Shown piece after piece: positions 45,214-56,999 of a stretch of 64,000 nt of DNA (position 1 is its first letter; every line of letters starts with the position of its first letter). A program made the position numbers and the translations under genes. The DNA is from Tethya wilhelma. Lineage: Eukaryota > Porifera > Demospongiae > Tethyida > Tethyidae. The stretch is from the NCBI GenBank assembly GCA_964030475.1, contig CAXIPT010000012.1:1498318-1562317 (forward strand), given 5' to 3'. The notes under the pieces were generated by a model. It ran no database searches, had not been told where the DNA came from, and saw nothing but the letters and a program-made list of their open reading frames with translations.

Positions 45214-45450
45214 GTTTGTTCTCGTTTTTCCATAATTTTACAAATTACACTTGTGTTGGTGTGTGTAGTTAGTAATCTGGCAAGCCAGACTCACTGAGCC
45301 AGTGGTGGGCTGCTGAACTGGCAAGTTGTGTAGCCTGCTTGATACTGAAGTGAAACACACATCTTAGTCATTTGGAGGCAGAAGCTGTATCATAAGATTT
45401 ACTTGCTTTTCTATATGTTATGATAATCAAAGTCCTGATTCATCACTTAA

Positions 45451-47484
45451 CACTTAGCGGACGGGTTAAATTATTGAACTTTGAACCCAAAATACGGGTA
45501 TAAAATTTATACGCGTGCAAGCGTAAGTGCAACTTCAGCACTTTTTTTTGGCAGGAAGCTTGCATCTGTGAACTTTGAACCAGCTGTGCAGACAGGTAAG
45601 GTATTGCCCTACTTAAATATGAACTACTAACTTAAACCTTGAAATAGGCGTGGCGCTATAGGCTCATAAAGCGACAAAGGTCACGATCACGACCATCGCT
45701 TTTAGTAGCTTGTTTTCTCCAGAGTCCTACAGAGCACAAGGTTAGTACTTTATATAATACTGCAGGGATAGTTAGGCAATAAGGCTATACCATCGCTTTT
45801 GGGATTCAGTTAGGCTAGCTAGTTTTTTGCTCATAAGTCTGTCATGGTCGCGATCGCGATTTTCGGTTTTAGTTTCTCGTTTTCTCCATGGTCTTAGCTA
45901 GTAGAGGCTTAGTACTTGCTGTGTTATTGCAGCAATAGCTAGACTTTACGACCATAGCATCGCTTTTGTAACTCTGTTCAACTAGCTGACAAAAAAGCCT
46001 AAGACGCTAAGCTTTGTATTTGGGGCGAGCCTGAGCAAGCCCCACATAGTCGTTGCAAATGGTAAAATTTCTGTTGGTTTGTTTGTACACCGTGGACACT
46101 TTCCGTATATTCAAATTATTCGAACGTGCACGCGTGGTGTTGCAATATTGAAATCAATTGCGCAATAGCATTAGCACATGTTTTCTCAGTGTCCAGAAAT
46201 TTGCAAAGTATGGTCTGTTCGACGTTCAGAGATTCGATCGATTCATGGATAGTAATGAAGAGAAAAAGCAAAAACGCCTTGCACGGCGAAGAGAACTCTA
46301 CAGAGAGCGTAAACGCCTGATGACAAAGAAAGCAGACTCGCTAGGTGTAGATAACGAGATTCAGCTCGCCGACAAAAGCGACGCCTGAGAGAAACCACTC
46401 CCGAGAGAGATGCTTGTCGTGATCAAGAAAGAGTCAGGATCGAGGAAAGGAGGCAGAGAGAAACTACTCCCCAGAGAGATGCCCGTCTTGATCAGCAAAG
46501 AGTCTGGGACGAGGAAAGGAGGCAGAGACTGAGAAACCACTCCCGAGAGAGATGCATCTTGATCAGCAAAGAGTCGTCAACCTTCCACAAAATGTGCTGT
46601 CATTTGCCACCACTCTTCCAAGGCTACCATCAGAGATTGATGTACTGGTTGTGAGCCTGAAAGAGAAGGAGCAAACACATCAAGATTTCTGTGTCCGAAG
46701 GCATTTTGTTGAGCAAGCATTGAATTGGCTGTTTAAAAACAACCAGTACTATCGAGCTAACCAAGTTCGTATGAATTAAAATGCTCTTCATCAATTGCCA
46801 GAGGATGGGATCCTGACCTCCTTCAGCCAGCTGACCCCTCATCTGCTGGTCAATCATCTCAAGTGCCAGAGGAAGATCTATACACAGCACACCTGTCAAA
46901 TTCATTTGTTCCAAATGCAATACACCAAAGCACAGAACAGGAAACCATTTGGCAAGCTGTGCAAGATTGACAATCGAGATCAATCGAGGAAAGGAGGCAG
47001 AGAGAAACCACTGACACAGGTTGAGGAGATGCTGATATCAGCTGTGATGCTGATCATATCCATCTACAGGCTACCTCATGGCCAGTATGGATACAGTGGA
47101 CATGTCCACAAAATGTGCTGTCATTTGCCACCACTCTTCCAAGGCTACCATCAGAGATTGATGTACTGGTTGTGAGGAAAGAGAAGGAGCAAACACATCA
47201 AGATTTCCGTGTCCGAAGGCATGTTGTCGAGCAAGCATGTTTGAAAACAACCAGTACTATCGAGCTAACCAAGTTCGTATGAATCAAATGAATCAGTATG
47301 AATTGCATGCGCAAGAATATACAGCGCGTTCTCTTCCCACAAATAACGCGCTCAGGCTCGCCCCCTCGATGTACTACATCATGCTAGTATAATTATACGC
47401 GTCACGGAAACGTGACAATCGTCTTCCGGAAGTGGTACGTAATTGTAATTATGTCACGGATTCGTGACAATCGTCCGCTAAGTG
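45451..47484. mobile_element. TTAA-flanked element with CACTTAGCGGACG ends and a Helitron fragment inside
   Basis: TTAA (45447-45450) then CACTTAGCGGACG; right CGTCCGCTAAGTG then TTAA (47485-47488). Thirteen-base perfect ends. The interior has two large palindromic blocks with GCGATCGCGA near 45690-45860, and Helitron-type coding at 46240-47290. Confidence 0.8.
46240..47290 (+). pseudogene. Helitron-type N-terminal region (DUF6570-like), duplicated fragment
   Basis: MDSNEEKKQKRLARRRELYR starts a Lys/Arg-rich repeat region with ETTPQRDARLDQQR-like units, then VNLPQNVLSFATTLPRLPSE, VRRHFVEQALNWLFKNNQYY and, in another frame, PEDGI, PEEDLYTAHLSNSFVPNAIH. This order belongs to the region before the Rep domain in sponge-type Helitrons. 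The block 46580-46780 is repeated at 47103-47290. No HUH or helicase part follows, so it is a captured or truncated piece. The protein differs from the Helentron at 12908. Confidence 0.65.
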
Positions 47485-47529
47485 TTAAGAAGAGCAACCA
47501 GGTATCACAAACTAGTTCCAGGCAACTTC

Positions 47530-47622
47530 AGTGCATTTAATTCCAAATAACGCACACTTTTGTGTGTGGAAAGTAGAAGCTAATGAATTATGCATGATTA
47601 ATGGTGGCCATATGGAGGAGAC
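47530..47622. mobile_element. D-unit fragment
   Basis: ATTCCAAATAACGCACACTT, GAATTATGCATGA and GGTGGCCATATGGAG match the early part of the D units; broken by the H terminus. Confidence 0.7.
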
Positions 47623-48034
47623 ATGCGGCTAGGGACAGGAACGTTGCCGTGTTAAACTTTGACCTTTTACCTGTTTATCTCTATTTATAAGAAATTGTAA
47701 TATCGTAAACAACGTTAACATAATGAGTTCAACAAAGAATAAACATCAACATCAGCATGCAAGTTGAAACATCATTACATCGCAATCTATGACCATGGAT
47801 CCCCGGACTATACTAACAGTCTCCACCAGGGGAGCTTCTAAAGAAGAAGGTATGTTTGGGCTATGACTAATGGTACAGACTCTACTTCACAAAGCACACT
47901 GAGCTGCATGTTTAGTTTCTGCATGGTCATAATAATTTTGAGCAAATCAGTGCTATAATATCCATCAGCATATTCACTGGACAAGTGATTAATTGTAAAA
48001 GTCTTTGCGTTTACATCAATGTTACAGCATAGAT

Positions 48035-49536
48035 AATAGAGTGGGAGTAGGGATTAGAAACGCTGCGCTCGTGTGTTAATGAAACTGTGCCACGGTCACA
48101 TGACTCTTTCGTGACGTCACTGAAAGCCCGCGCACTAGCGCGCCCTCGTGCAGCAGCTGCTGTATAGTTTTGCTCACAAACACCACCTTGTAAGACTCAA
48201 CTAGTCAAATTTTTTAAATCTGCTGACTGCCTCTCTTGGTAAGCATTTAACTGTTCATAAATCTGCCTCCCATCTCGGTCATATTTTGACTTTCAATCTC
48301 TCGGATGACGATGATATTGTTGCTATCACCAAGGATATGTGTTGTAAAGCCGTGTTCTGCACCTGTTCTCATGCTGTGATCCTATAGTTAAGACTCACCT
48401 GTTCTCCAGCTTTTGCCTATCTTTGTATGGCGCGTGTCTGTGGAATCTTTCTTCTCCTAAATTGAGATACCTTGAAGTCTCTTTCAACAACATTCTTAGG
48501 AAGATATGGTCTCTACCTCGCCATTGCCACACTGGCATCCTGCACTCAGTTGAAGCACCTACAATCTTGTTCTTGCCCACTCTCGAGGCCTTCTAACTTC
48601 TGCATTGAAGCATTCTGGACTCATTCAAGATCTCTTCCTGCAGAGCTCTCGGAACCCCTCCATCTCTTTTGGATACAATATTCTTCATGGCACTAACCAT
48701 GTTAAGAGTTATTCCACTGGTGACTTAATGTGTGCTGATTTTATTCGTACTGCAAGGTTAAACTGATCAGTTAACAGACACCTGGATGATGAGATCTACT
48801 TTACGTGTACCGAATAACTCCTTTGTTCATAACAATCACTATTACTTACTAATCTTATAACTATAATAATATTATTATGCTTATATGTGCACTGTTTGTT
48901 CCTATTGCTCCTATTTTGGAGTGCTCTTATTACAATTACAATCACAATAGTCTGACTGTACTAACATCTCAGCAAAATTCTTAACTCACCGTCCAAGCAT
49001 GAGTTTTCTCCCTGTATTATTGCACAATATGGAGTTTAATATAGCTAAACTCAAGCTACTTACTAAGTTTAGAAGTATTTGTGAGTACAAAAACTACACA
49101 AAATTTTTTGCCCAATGTCCAACTATTGATAGGCATTCAGTAATGTACTGCAAAATTTACCTATCCATTTGCATTGGTTGGAATGTTACAAATGCAGTGA
49201 AGTAGTTTATTGCTACTACTTTGGTTGTATTATGAAGAAAAAACTACACAATTCATTCATTAGACTTTCTTCATTATCAGTAAATACTTAAGTTTTAATT
49301 TTATTGACAACTTAGATCGCTTCCAGGTCAACTTGACACTGCTAACTGTTACTGGTCGAGCTTGCGTAGTTACCGTTCACAAGTTTCGCCACAGCTTTGG
49401 CTCAGTGCTTGAAGCAGTGCTAACGATCTTTTCCATATGTTTTCTTTGCAATGACGTGACGTCATCGTGTCGCGGATTCAGTCTGACGTAATAATTGAAT
49501 GATACACACGTTTCTAATCCCTACTCCCACTCTATT
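48035..49536. mobile_element. Element with AATAGAGTGGGAGTAGGGAT ends
   Basis: AATAGAGTGGGAGTAGGGAT then TAGAAACG, exactly inverted at the right end (CGTTTCTAATCCCTACTCCC then ACTCTATT). It splits the left arm of H: the flanks join into the sequence seen uninterrupted (inverted) near 52520. It carries a LINE fragment. Confidence 0.85.
48190..48775 (+). pseudogene. LINE reverse transcriptase, C-terminal fragment
   Basis: Frames on the plus strand read LTVHKSASHLGHILTFNLSD, ITKDMCCKA, SFNNILRKIWSLPRHCHTGI, LHSV, and FGYNILHGTNHVKSYSTGDL. This is the post-polymerase region of a LINE (KLLGHIL-type motif, NN-LRKI...). Several frameshifts. The plus strand is opposite to the LINE at 42314-43085. Confidence 0.65.
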
Positions 49537-49659
49537 ATGGTTACAGTATTCTACTTCTGGTAGATCAATATATATCCTATACGTATAATTATAACTGAGA
49601 GGACGGACGGTCACTGTTGCCATTCAAGCTGCATAGCCCGTGACTGAATTTGTTTGAAT

Positions 49660-49890
49660 TGCAAATTTTTTTTGCTGTGGATACTGCACCAGCTCCGTAA
49701 ACTAAAGCTAAAAACATTGTAGTCAATGGTGCCGGTTCTTTAATACAGCACTGTATATTACGTAACTCTGCAATACAAAAGCAATAGGAAAGTATACGGA
49801 CTGCCGGTACTCTATACACAGTGAATTTTTTTTTCACAGTAGGAATCTGTAACAAAGATTAGGTGGACCTTTGAGGGTACTTTCTTCGTT
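49660..49890. other. Insertion in the H left arm, unidentified
   Basis: About 230 bases absent from the corresponding right-arm sequence at 52450. AAATTTTTTTTGC and GAATTTTTTTTTCAC near its ends hint at a small MITE. Confidence 0.4.
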
Positions 49891-50813
49891 ATCGTGACAA
49901 AATGTGCATAGTACTCTAACAGTCACAATCAAAGGAGGCACAGTATCATGAGCTATCACAGTAGAATTGATTAAATGACTATGCCGTAAATTACTGCTGT
50001 AAAAGATGGAAATTAATGAGTCCAAAGAGTTTACATTTAGCTAGGTATATCCTCTGCATGGTAGCTTATTTCACACGTATGGAATGTTGATGAAATATGA
50101 GTGGCGATGAGAGTGTGACTGCAACTATACATATAGCAATAACTGGTGATGTCAGTCTTGTGTGATTGGTGATAGCAGTTTAAGTTCCTGTTGAAATTGA
50201 TAGTCAAATGTTTACTTATAGTAAAATTATCTCTTCTGCATATTCAGGTAATATAATTTGCCTCTAATAATCTGATTGGCTTGCTCCTGTTCAATTACTG
50301 ATGACTGCATGGCATTTGACAGACCATGCATTTCAGGAACTGAGATTTATGTAAGGATACAGTTACATTGTATGGTATTGTATAGTCTGCATGCATTGAA
50401 CACTATAATATATGTGCATGTGTGCTATGATGGAGCTGCTGTATTATAGTTGTTCTTGTTGTGCATGCATGGTAGCTATATCACCTATATCGGGGCATAT
50501 ACATGTCGTGCATACACTCTCACTGTTTAGGTTAGCAGTTCATTAAGAAATTGGATCAAGAAACATAGATACACTCCATGCATGGCATCGAATGGGAGGC
50601 TGAGGGATGGCTGGTGCAGGATGGCTATGCCCGGGATGAGTCATGCAAGAACAATGAAGTGATCGAACCATCACAGGGCCATCTGCATACTGTTCTTGTC
50701 CATGTGCACAATGCAGTCTAGACTTAATTGTGTTTGTAATGACTATAATGTTCATAACTACTGTAACAGTCACTATTTAGGACACATGTTATACTATGCC
50801 AGAATGTATCATT

Positions 50814-50985
50814 ATTCCCAGTACGGTAGTACTGGGTACACAGGAATGGCACGGATGGCCCATTAGCGCAATACAAATATTCACGCGAATAACTCTGCAA
50901 AAACTGAGCGCTTAGCACTAAAAGGCTTCTAAAGCTACTATTTAGCTCTTTCTCTTTCTAATGAGCCCAAAAACATGGCCTAAAA
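50814..50985. mobile_element. D-unit fragment (inverted orientation)
   Basis: ATTCCCAGTACGGTAGTACT through AACTCTGCAAAAACTGAG to CCCAAAAACATGGCC. Ends at a single N (50986) and joins F copy 2. Confidence 0.85.
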
Positions 50986-50986
50986 N

Positions 50987-51882
50987 GACGTTTGGGAAAT
51001 TATTGTTTTTAGAGTAAAATGTGGTTTTAGTTTATTTCGCGTTTTTGCGCGAAATTTTTTTTACTGCACGGGTGCATTGTGCTACAACTCAGCATGCTCC
51101 ACGCAAAATTTGAGGGGTGGAGCTGCTTCTGTTGCAGAGATATAGACCGTATTGTTCGCCCTGTTTATTTTTATTTAGTTGCTAACACGGAGAACTGTTG
51201 CTATGCTGTGCAACAGACTGTAGTGAATATTAATGAGCTAGGCAGCTGCCACAAAAATGAATTGTTTATTCGATGTTCTCAGTGCTCTATAAGCTGACTG
51301 ATCTCAGAATTTTGCTACAGCACATGGGCAGAAAGGTAAGCTTAAAGCTTTATACGTGCTTGTCTAATCCAAGCGCTAACATGCAGTAGCTTTCTACTAG
51401 CTCGTAAGTATTGCCTCTCCCTGTACTGCGATCGCGTACAGGTTATTTTGAGGCTTATTTTAGTTCTTGGAACTTACTATACCTAGAATCTATCTCTCTG
51501 CTAGCAAGCGCTCACCTCCTTGAGTCCAGTAGCTGTCTCCTGGGTCTTCTTTCCTAGCTACTCGCTTCTCACTAAATAATTTTAGTCCCCACGTGGCTGG
51601 CTGTGGTAATATTCAGCATGTACTGTACATGATCTAATTAAGATACGGAGAGCATACGGACCGTCCATAGTTTACATAGCAACAGGTTTACAACTGTTTT
51701 ACCAGTAAGCCACGAGTGGAGGCAGGGCTGCTTCGAAGAGCAATATCTGGAAAACTACAACAGCTGTGTGCACCAAATTTTGATATGCGCTTCCTAGAAA
51801 GGCCTAGATACACATGGAATAGCTAACTCAAAATTCGCGGAAATTCCTAAACGTCCGGTTTTCGCTTGGAGCCTCACATATA
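50987..51882. mobile_element. F element, copy 2
   Basis: GACGTTTGGGAAATTATTG at the left after an N; the right end CCTAAACGTCCGGTTTTCGC and TTGGAGCCTCACAT is complete. Internal similarity to 53556-54283 is about 95 percent by eye. Confidence 0.8.
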
Positions 51883-52736
51883 GCACACACATAATATATA
51901 TTATAGCGTTCAATGCATGCAGACTATATACAATACCATACAATGTAACTGTATCCTTACATAAATCATCGCTACACAGTTCCTGAAATGCACGGTCTGT
52001 CAAATGCCAGTCATAATTGAACAGCAGCAAGCCAATCAGATTATTAGAGGCAAACGTATACTACCTGAATATGCAGAAGAGATAATTTTATTATAAGTAA
52101 ACATTTAACTATCAATTTCAACAGGAACTTAAACGGCACCAATCACACAAGACTGACATCACCAGTTATTGCTATACGCATAGTTGCAGTCACTCTAGAA
52201 ATAGACTAGAATACACTCTTATCGGCACTCATATTTCATCAACATCCCATACGTGTGAAATAAGCTACCATGCAGAGGATATACCTAGCTAAATGTAAAC
52301 TCTTTGGACTCATTAATTTCCGTCTTTTAGAGCAGTAATTTACGGCATAGTCATTTAATCAATTCTACTGTGATAGCTAAACTGTGCCTCCTTTGATTGT
52401 GACTGTAAGAGTATATGTACTATGCACATTTTGTCACAATAACAAACATAAATTCAGTCACGGGCTATGCAGCTTGGATGGCAACAGTGACCTCTTATAT
52501 AGTAGGATTGATCTAAGTATATACTGTAACATTGATGTAAACGCTTAAACTTTACAATTAATATATTTTATCACCTGTCCAGTGAATATGCTCGTAGATA
52601 TTGTACTGAGCACTGATTTGCTCAAATTATGACCATGCAGAAACTAAACTGACATGCAGCTCAGTAATTATAGTGCTTTCAGTGTGAAGTAGAGTCAGTA
52701 CCATTAGTCATGGCCCAAACGTACCTTTTTCCTTAA

Positions 52737-53352
52737 CTCTTTAGGGCCTAAATTTATTATGCATACTTAATTAGATTTTATGAATATTTAATTAACCTAG
52801 GTTTTTGTACATTTTTGTTCTTGCTTTAGCCTTAGCCACTCTCTTTTGTAGCTAGTTGAGCTTAGCTATGGTTGTACTAAACCATGGCTATATCAAATTA
52901 GTTCTAGGTTTGCTTTTCTAAACTTTAAAAGCTTGCAAAAACAGAAGGGGTCAAAGTTCGCCAAACTACCTGCATACTTTAGGCTTTTTTTCCAGCTTGA
53001 AGAGCAGCACTGCAAAAGCGCTTGCATGCAGGTATAGCCTAAGCCTCCCTGCACCTCCATAGCTAGCTTCAAGCTTCTCCTGCAAAGCACTAAGAAAAAA
53101 ACGTAAGTTTAAAACCAAAGGTCACGATCTCGCCGCGATCACGACCTTTGAACTCTAAAGCCTATATCTCCCCTTCCACTAATCAGACCTGACTCTTACT
53201 TGGTATTTTAGTAAAGCGCTTCCTTACCTAACTGCACAGCAAGTCATAGCTCAAACGCTATGGCTTAAAATTAAAACAAATGCGAAAAATTGCAGATTAC
53301 GCGATCGTTGAATAGGCGTGTGCGGATAAATCTGTCTACCGGCCCTAAAGAG
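52737..53352. mobile_element. TTAA-flanked element E, copy 2
   Basis: TTAA (52733-52736), CTCTTTAGGGCC ... GGCCCTAAAGAG, TTAA (53353-53356). The interior is about 90 percent identical to 35477-36044, including the GGTCACGATCTCGCCGCGAT block. An open frame on the minus strand is shared by both copies, but I do not think it codes. Confidence 0.9.
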
Positions 53353-53549
53353 TTAAAAGCTCCCTGGTGGAGACTGTCAAGTGATTGCGATGCAATGATG
53401 TTTCACTGAACTTGCATGCTGATGTTGATCAGTTGATGTTTATTCTTTGTTGAACTCATGTTGTTTACGATATTACAATTTCTTATAAATAGAGATAAAC
53501 AGCTAAAAGGTCAAAGTTCAACATGGCAACATTCCTGTCTCTAGCCACA

Positions 53550-54283
53550 TGTCTTCTGTTGCAGAGATATAGACCGTATTGTTCACCCTGTTTATTTTTA
53601 TTTAGTTGCTAACACGGAGAACTGTTGCTATGCTGTGCAACAGACCATAGTGAATATTAATGAGCTAGGCAGCTGCCACAAAAATGAATTGTTTATTCGA
53701 TGTTCTATAAGCTGACTGATCTCAGAATTTTGCTACAGCACATGGGCAGAAAAGTAAGCTAAAGCTTTATACGTGCTTGTCTAATCCAAGCGCTAACATG
53801 CAGTAGCTTTCTACTAGCTCGTAAGTATTGCCTCTCCCTGTACTGCGATCGCGTACAGGTTATTTTGAGGCTTATTTTAGTTCTTGGAACTTACTATACC
53901 TAGAATCTATCTCTCTGCTAGCAAGCGCTCACCTCCTTGAGTCCAGTAGCCGTCTCCTGGGTCTTCTTTCCTAGCTACTCGCTTCTATTTTAGTCCCCAC
54001 GTAGCTGGCTGTGGTAATATTCAGCATGTACTGTACATGATCTAATTAAGATACGGAGAGTATACGGACCGCCCATAGTTTACAATGCAACAGGTTTACA
54101 ACTGTTTTACCAGGAAGCCACGAGTGGAGGCAGGGCTGCTTGCAAGAGCAATATCTGGAAAACTACAACAGCTATGCGTACCAAATTTTGATATGCGCTT
54201 CCTAGAAAGGCCTAGATACACATGGAATAGCTAATTCTAAATTCGCAGAAATTCCCAAACGTCCGGGAGCCTCACATATTGTA
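53550..54283. mobile_element. F element, right half
   Basis: Preceded by CTTCTGTT (53551-53558), the same 8-mer that ends the left half at 42141-42148. Closes with CCCAAACGTCCGGGAGCCTC and ACATAT. Confidence 0.75.
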
Positions 54284-54786
54284 GCTTGTATAGTTTTATA
54301 CTACATTACATCATCTGTAATTAGGTCAAAACCTGTAGAATACATAGAGGCATTATTCTACAGACTTATTCTACAGGAAGTAAAATACGCAGGGGTCAAA
54401 ATTTTTCTGCAGCGTTTTTCACTTTTCCCCTAGAGAAGGCTAAGATTTCTGCAACAAAAGAGTGATGTTCGTAGCCAATCTCACAGTTTCTGAAATAGTA
54501 GTCCACTGTTTGGTAAAGGTCGACCATCTCAACCTCGTGACAAAAGGCTGACAGCTATACAGCTGGTCGAGCAGGCACAGATGACGACTTTAGCTGAAAA
54601 AGCTTTTTTGTCCAGTAAACAAACAGCATAGGAAAATGGTACAGCAAGTCTCACTATTTCTGAGAATACGTTCTGGCCATAGAGAAGGACGAATGTTGAA
54701 TGGTTGCAGTCGACTGTGTACATGGAGATACCGTCTTCCAGCAAAAAATTACAGATTAAACCTCACCTGTCACTGTACTGAGACTA
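54284..54786. other. Spacer without a recognised gene
   Basis: No domain or long repeat seen. Confidence 0.4.
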
Positions 54787-55474
54787 TCTCTGGCAAGTTA
54801 AGGACCGGCTCCCTAATTAAGGAAAAAATTATTCGAACTAAGAATATCTTTATTGTTTAACATGCTCTCACCATGGTAACGCATGTGAATGATGCTCCAA
54901 ACATCCTTAATGATTTCCCCTGGTTACCAGAGTCACATGACCAACCTCATCATGAATATTCATGAAAATATCTTCAATTAAAATTCCGGAAATGATATGC
55001 AGTTGCCATGGTAACCAAAAATTTTATGTGAAATCTTGTGTTATAGTACTATATTTTTATTCATTAATATCTTGGATATCATGTTGCCATGGAGAGATAA
55101 GCAGCGCTTTCCATTTAATGCACACCAAAATTTACTGACATGTCCTACTTCTTCAAGCTGTAGCTCTCCATGGCAACATGATATCCCAGATATTAATGAA
55201 TAAATATAAAGTACTATAACACAAGATTCAGTGAAAAAATTTTGGTTGCCATGGCAACTGCATATCATTTCCGGGATTTTAATTGAAGATATTTTCATGA
55301 ATATTCATAATGAGGTTGGTCATGTGACTCTGGTAACCAGGGCAAATCATTAAGGATGTTTGGAGCATCATTCACATGCGTTACCATGGTGAGAGCATGT
55401 TAAATGATAAAGATATTCTTAGTTCGAATAATTTTTTTCCTTAATTAGGGAGCCGGTCCTTAACTTGCCAGAGA
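54787..55474. mobile_element. Foldback element with ~310-bp arms
   Basis: TCTCTGGCAAGTTAAGGACC at the left pairs with GGTCCTTAACTTGCCAGAGA at the right; the arms stay about 95 percent complementary to roughly 55095/55165, with a loop of about 70 bases. It includes CCATGGTAACGCATGTGAAT and TGCCATGGTAACC boxes. Confidence 0.9.
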
Positions 55475-55670
55475 TGGCAAGTGGGATATATTATTGAATA
55501 AATCCTCAAGCTCTGTCCGTCAGTATTAAACTGTTTGAATGGCCCTAAGAGTTTGTTCTGCTTTGTTTTCACTTTTGAGTATGTACTCAAGCTTGTATGC
55601 TTGCTATAATGCTATATATGAATAATAATGTTTATTATTTCACGTCAACTCTATACCTATAATTACAAGT

Positions 55671-55940
55671 GCAAAAAACATTAGAAATGTAAATCAAACA
55701 TAGGAATGGCCAAATCGTAAAAAGCGAGCAAACAAGATAGGAATGGTTGTCAGATTGAGCGAGGAGTTCATTTCACTGTGTCACCTATGTTCATATCCCT
55801 ACTGAGCTCAATGACATTGTAGACACAGGAATGAACTCGCTCAATCTGACAACCATTCCTATCTTGTTTGCTCGCTTTTTTACGATTTGGCCATTCCTAT
55901 GTTTGATTTACATTTCTAATGTTTTTTGCACTTGTTTGTT
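55671..55940. mobile_element. C-type palindromic MITE
   Basis: CAAGTGCAAAAAACATTAG ... GGAATGGCCAAATCGTAAAA ... AAGATAGGAATGGTTGTCAG, inverted after a loop of about 45 bases. Confidence 0.9.
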
Positions 55941-55949
55941 CTATTTTTT

Positions 55950-56670
55950 TCGAATAATTGTTTATAATATCAGTGGAATATAGTCTTCAGCCTGAGCAGA
56001 GAACTTCAGCCTTTCAGACAGCTGAAAATCTAAACCTTCAAGCAGGCAACGTGATTCGTGTCAATTACATGTGTATCTTGCTAGCTATTGACTTCCCTAC
56101 TGAAGAACTGAACACAGAGAACGAGAGGATAGGATCTAGGACAGACTTGGCAGAGTGCACTGCAGGATTGCAATAGATTCCAAATAACGCGCACTTGAAT
56201 GTGGAAAGGGTCGTTAGGCTAGCTAGCTTATAAATAATGCATGAGTTTAGAAATATTAATGGCGGCGCCATATGGAGAGGCGCTTTTCGCCTTGTATCTA
56301 GCGTCTCAAAGAGAAGCACAAAAAAACGATGGCAAAAGCGATTGAAGACAAAGAAACCAAGTTTGTTCGTTCAAGAATCAGCTTCTAAAAGTGAATGGTC
56401 TTTGAGATATGGCGTGAGAAGATAGAAGAAGAAGAAGAATAAGAAGAAGATGGAGAAAATTAGAGGTTTGGCATACTTTAGTTGGGTACTTTAGCGATGG
56501 TTTTAGGCCATGTTTTTGGGCTCATTAGAAAGAGAAAGAGCTAAATAGTAGCTTAAGAAGCCTTTTAGAGCAAAGTGCTCAGTTTTTGCTGAGTTATTCG
56601 CGTGAATATTTGTATAGCGCTAATGGGCCATCCGTGCCATTCCTATGTACCCAGTAGTACCGTACTGGGA
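55950..56670. mobile_element. D unit, copy 2
   Basis: Same landmarks as 36930-37515: AATAACGCGCACTTG, ATAATGCATGAG, CTTGTATCTAGCGTCTCAA, a GAA-rich tract (56423-56452), TTATTCGCGTGAATATTTG and CCCAGTAGTACCGTACTGGG. Confidence 0.8.
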
Positions 56671-56727
56671 ATGTAAACACAAATGGAAGAGGAATAACAT
56701 GACACACATGCTGCAGATACAGAATAA

Positions 56728-56990
56728 TTATGACAAGTACAAAAAACATTAGAAATGTAATGCAAATATAGGAATGGTCAAAAGTGAGCAAACAAGATAG
56801 GAATGGTTGTCAGATTGAGCGAGTTCATTTCACTGTGTCACCTATGTTTATATCCCAACTGAGCTTAATGACATTCTAGACACAGGAATGAACTCGCTTA
56901 ATCTGACAACCATTCCTATCTTGTTTGCTCACTTTTTATGATTTGACCATTCCTATGTTTGAATTACCTTCCTAATGTTTTTTGTACTTG
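56728..56990. mobile_element. C-type palindromic MITE
   Basis: About 93 percent similar to 55671-55940, with a small deletion in the left arm. Confidence 0.9.
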
Positions 56991-56999
56991 TTTGTTTCA

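Larger units (their letters stand above)
47622..53549. mobile_element. H element: giant inverted repeat loaded with insertions
   Basis: The left arm, from ACATGCGGCTAGGGACAGGA (47622) to about 50425, is inverted in 51895-53549. Examples: TACCATGCAGAGGATATACC, CTTTGGACTCATTAATTTCC, CAGGAACTTAAAC and CACTATTAGTCATGGCCC. Arms are roughly 1.1 kb after removing insertions (48035-49536 in the left arm, 52737-53352 in the right). The centre holds a D fragment and F copy 2. No transposase seen. Confidence 0.75.

Noticed and set aside
35593..53090. Open frame shared by both E elements on the minus strand (35593-35775 and 52893-53090)
   Set aside because: Conserved only because the elements are copies; starts differ and no domain is visible.
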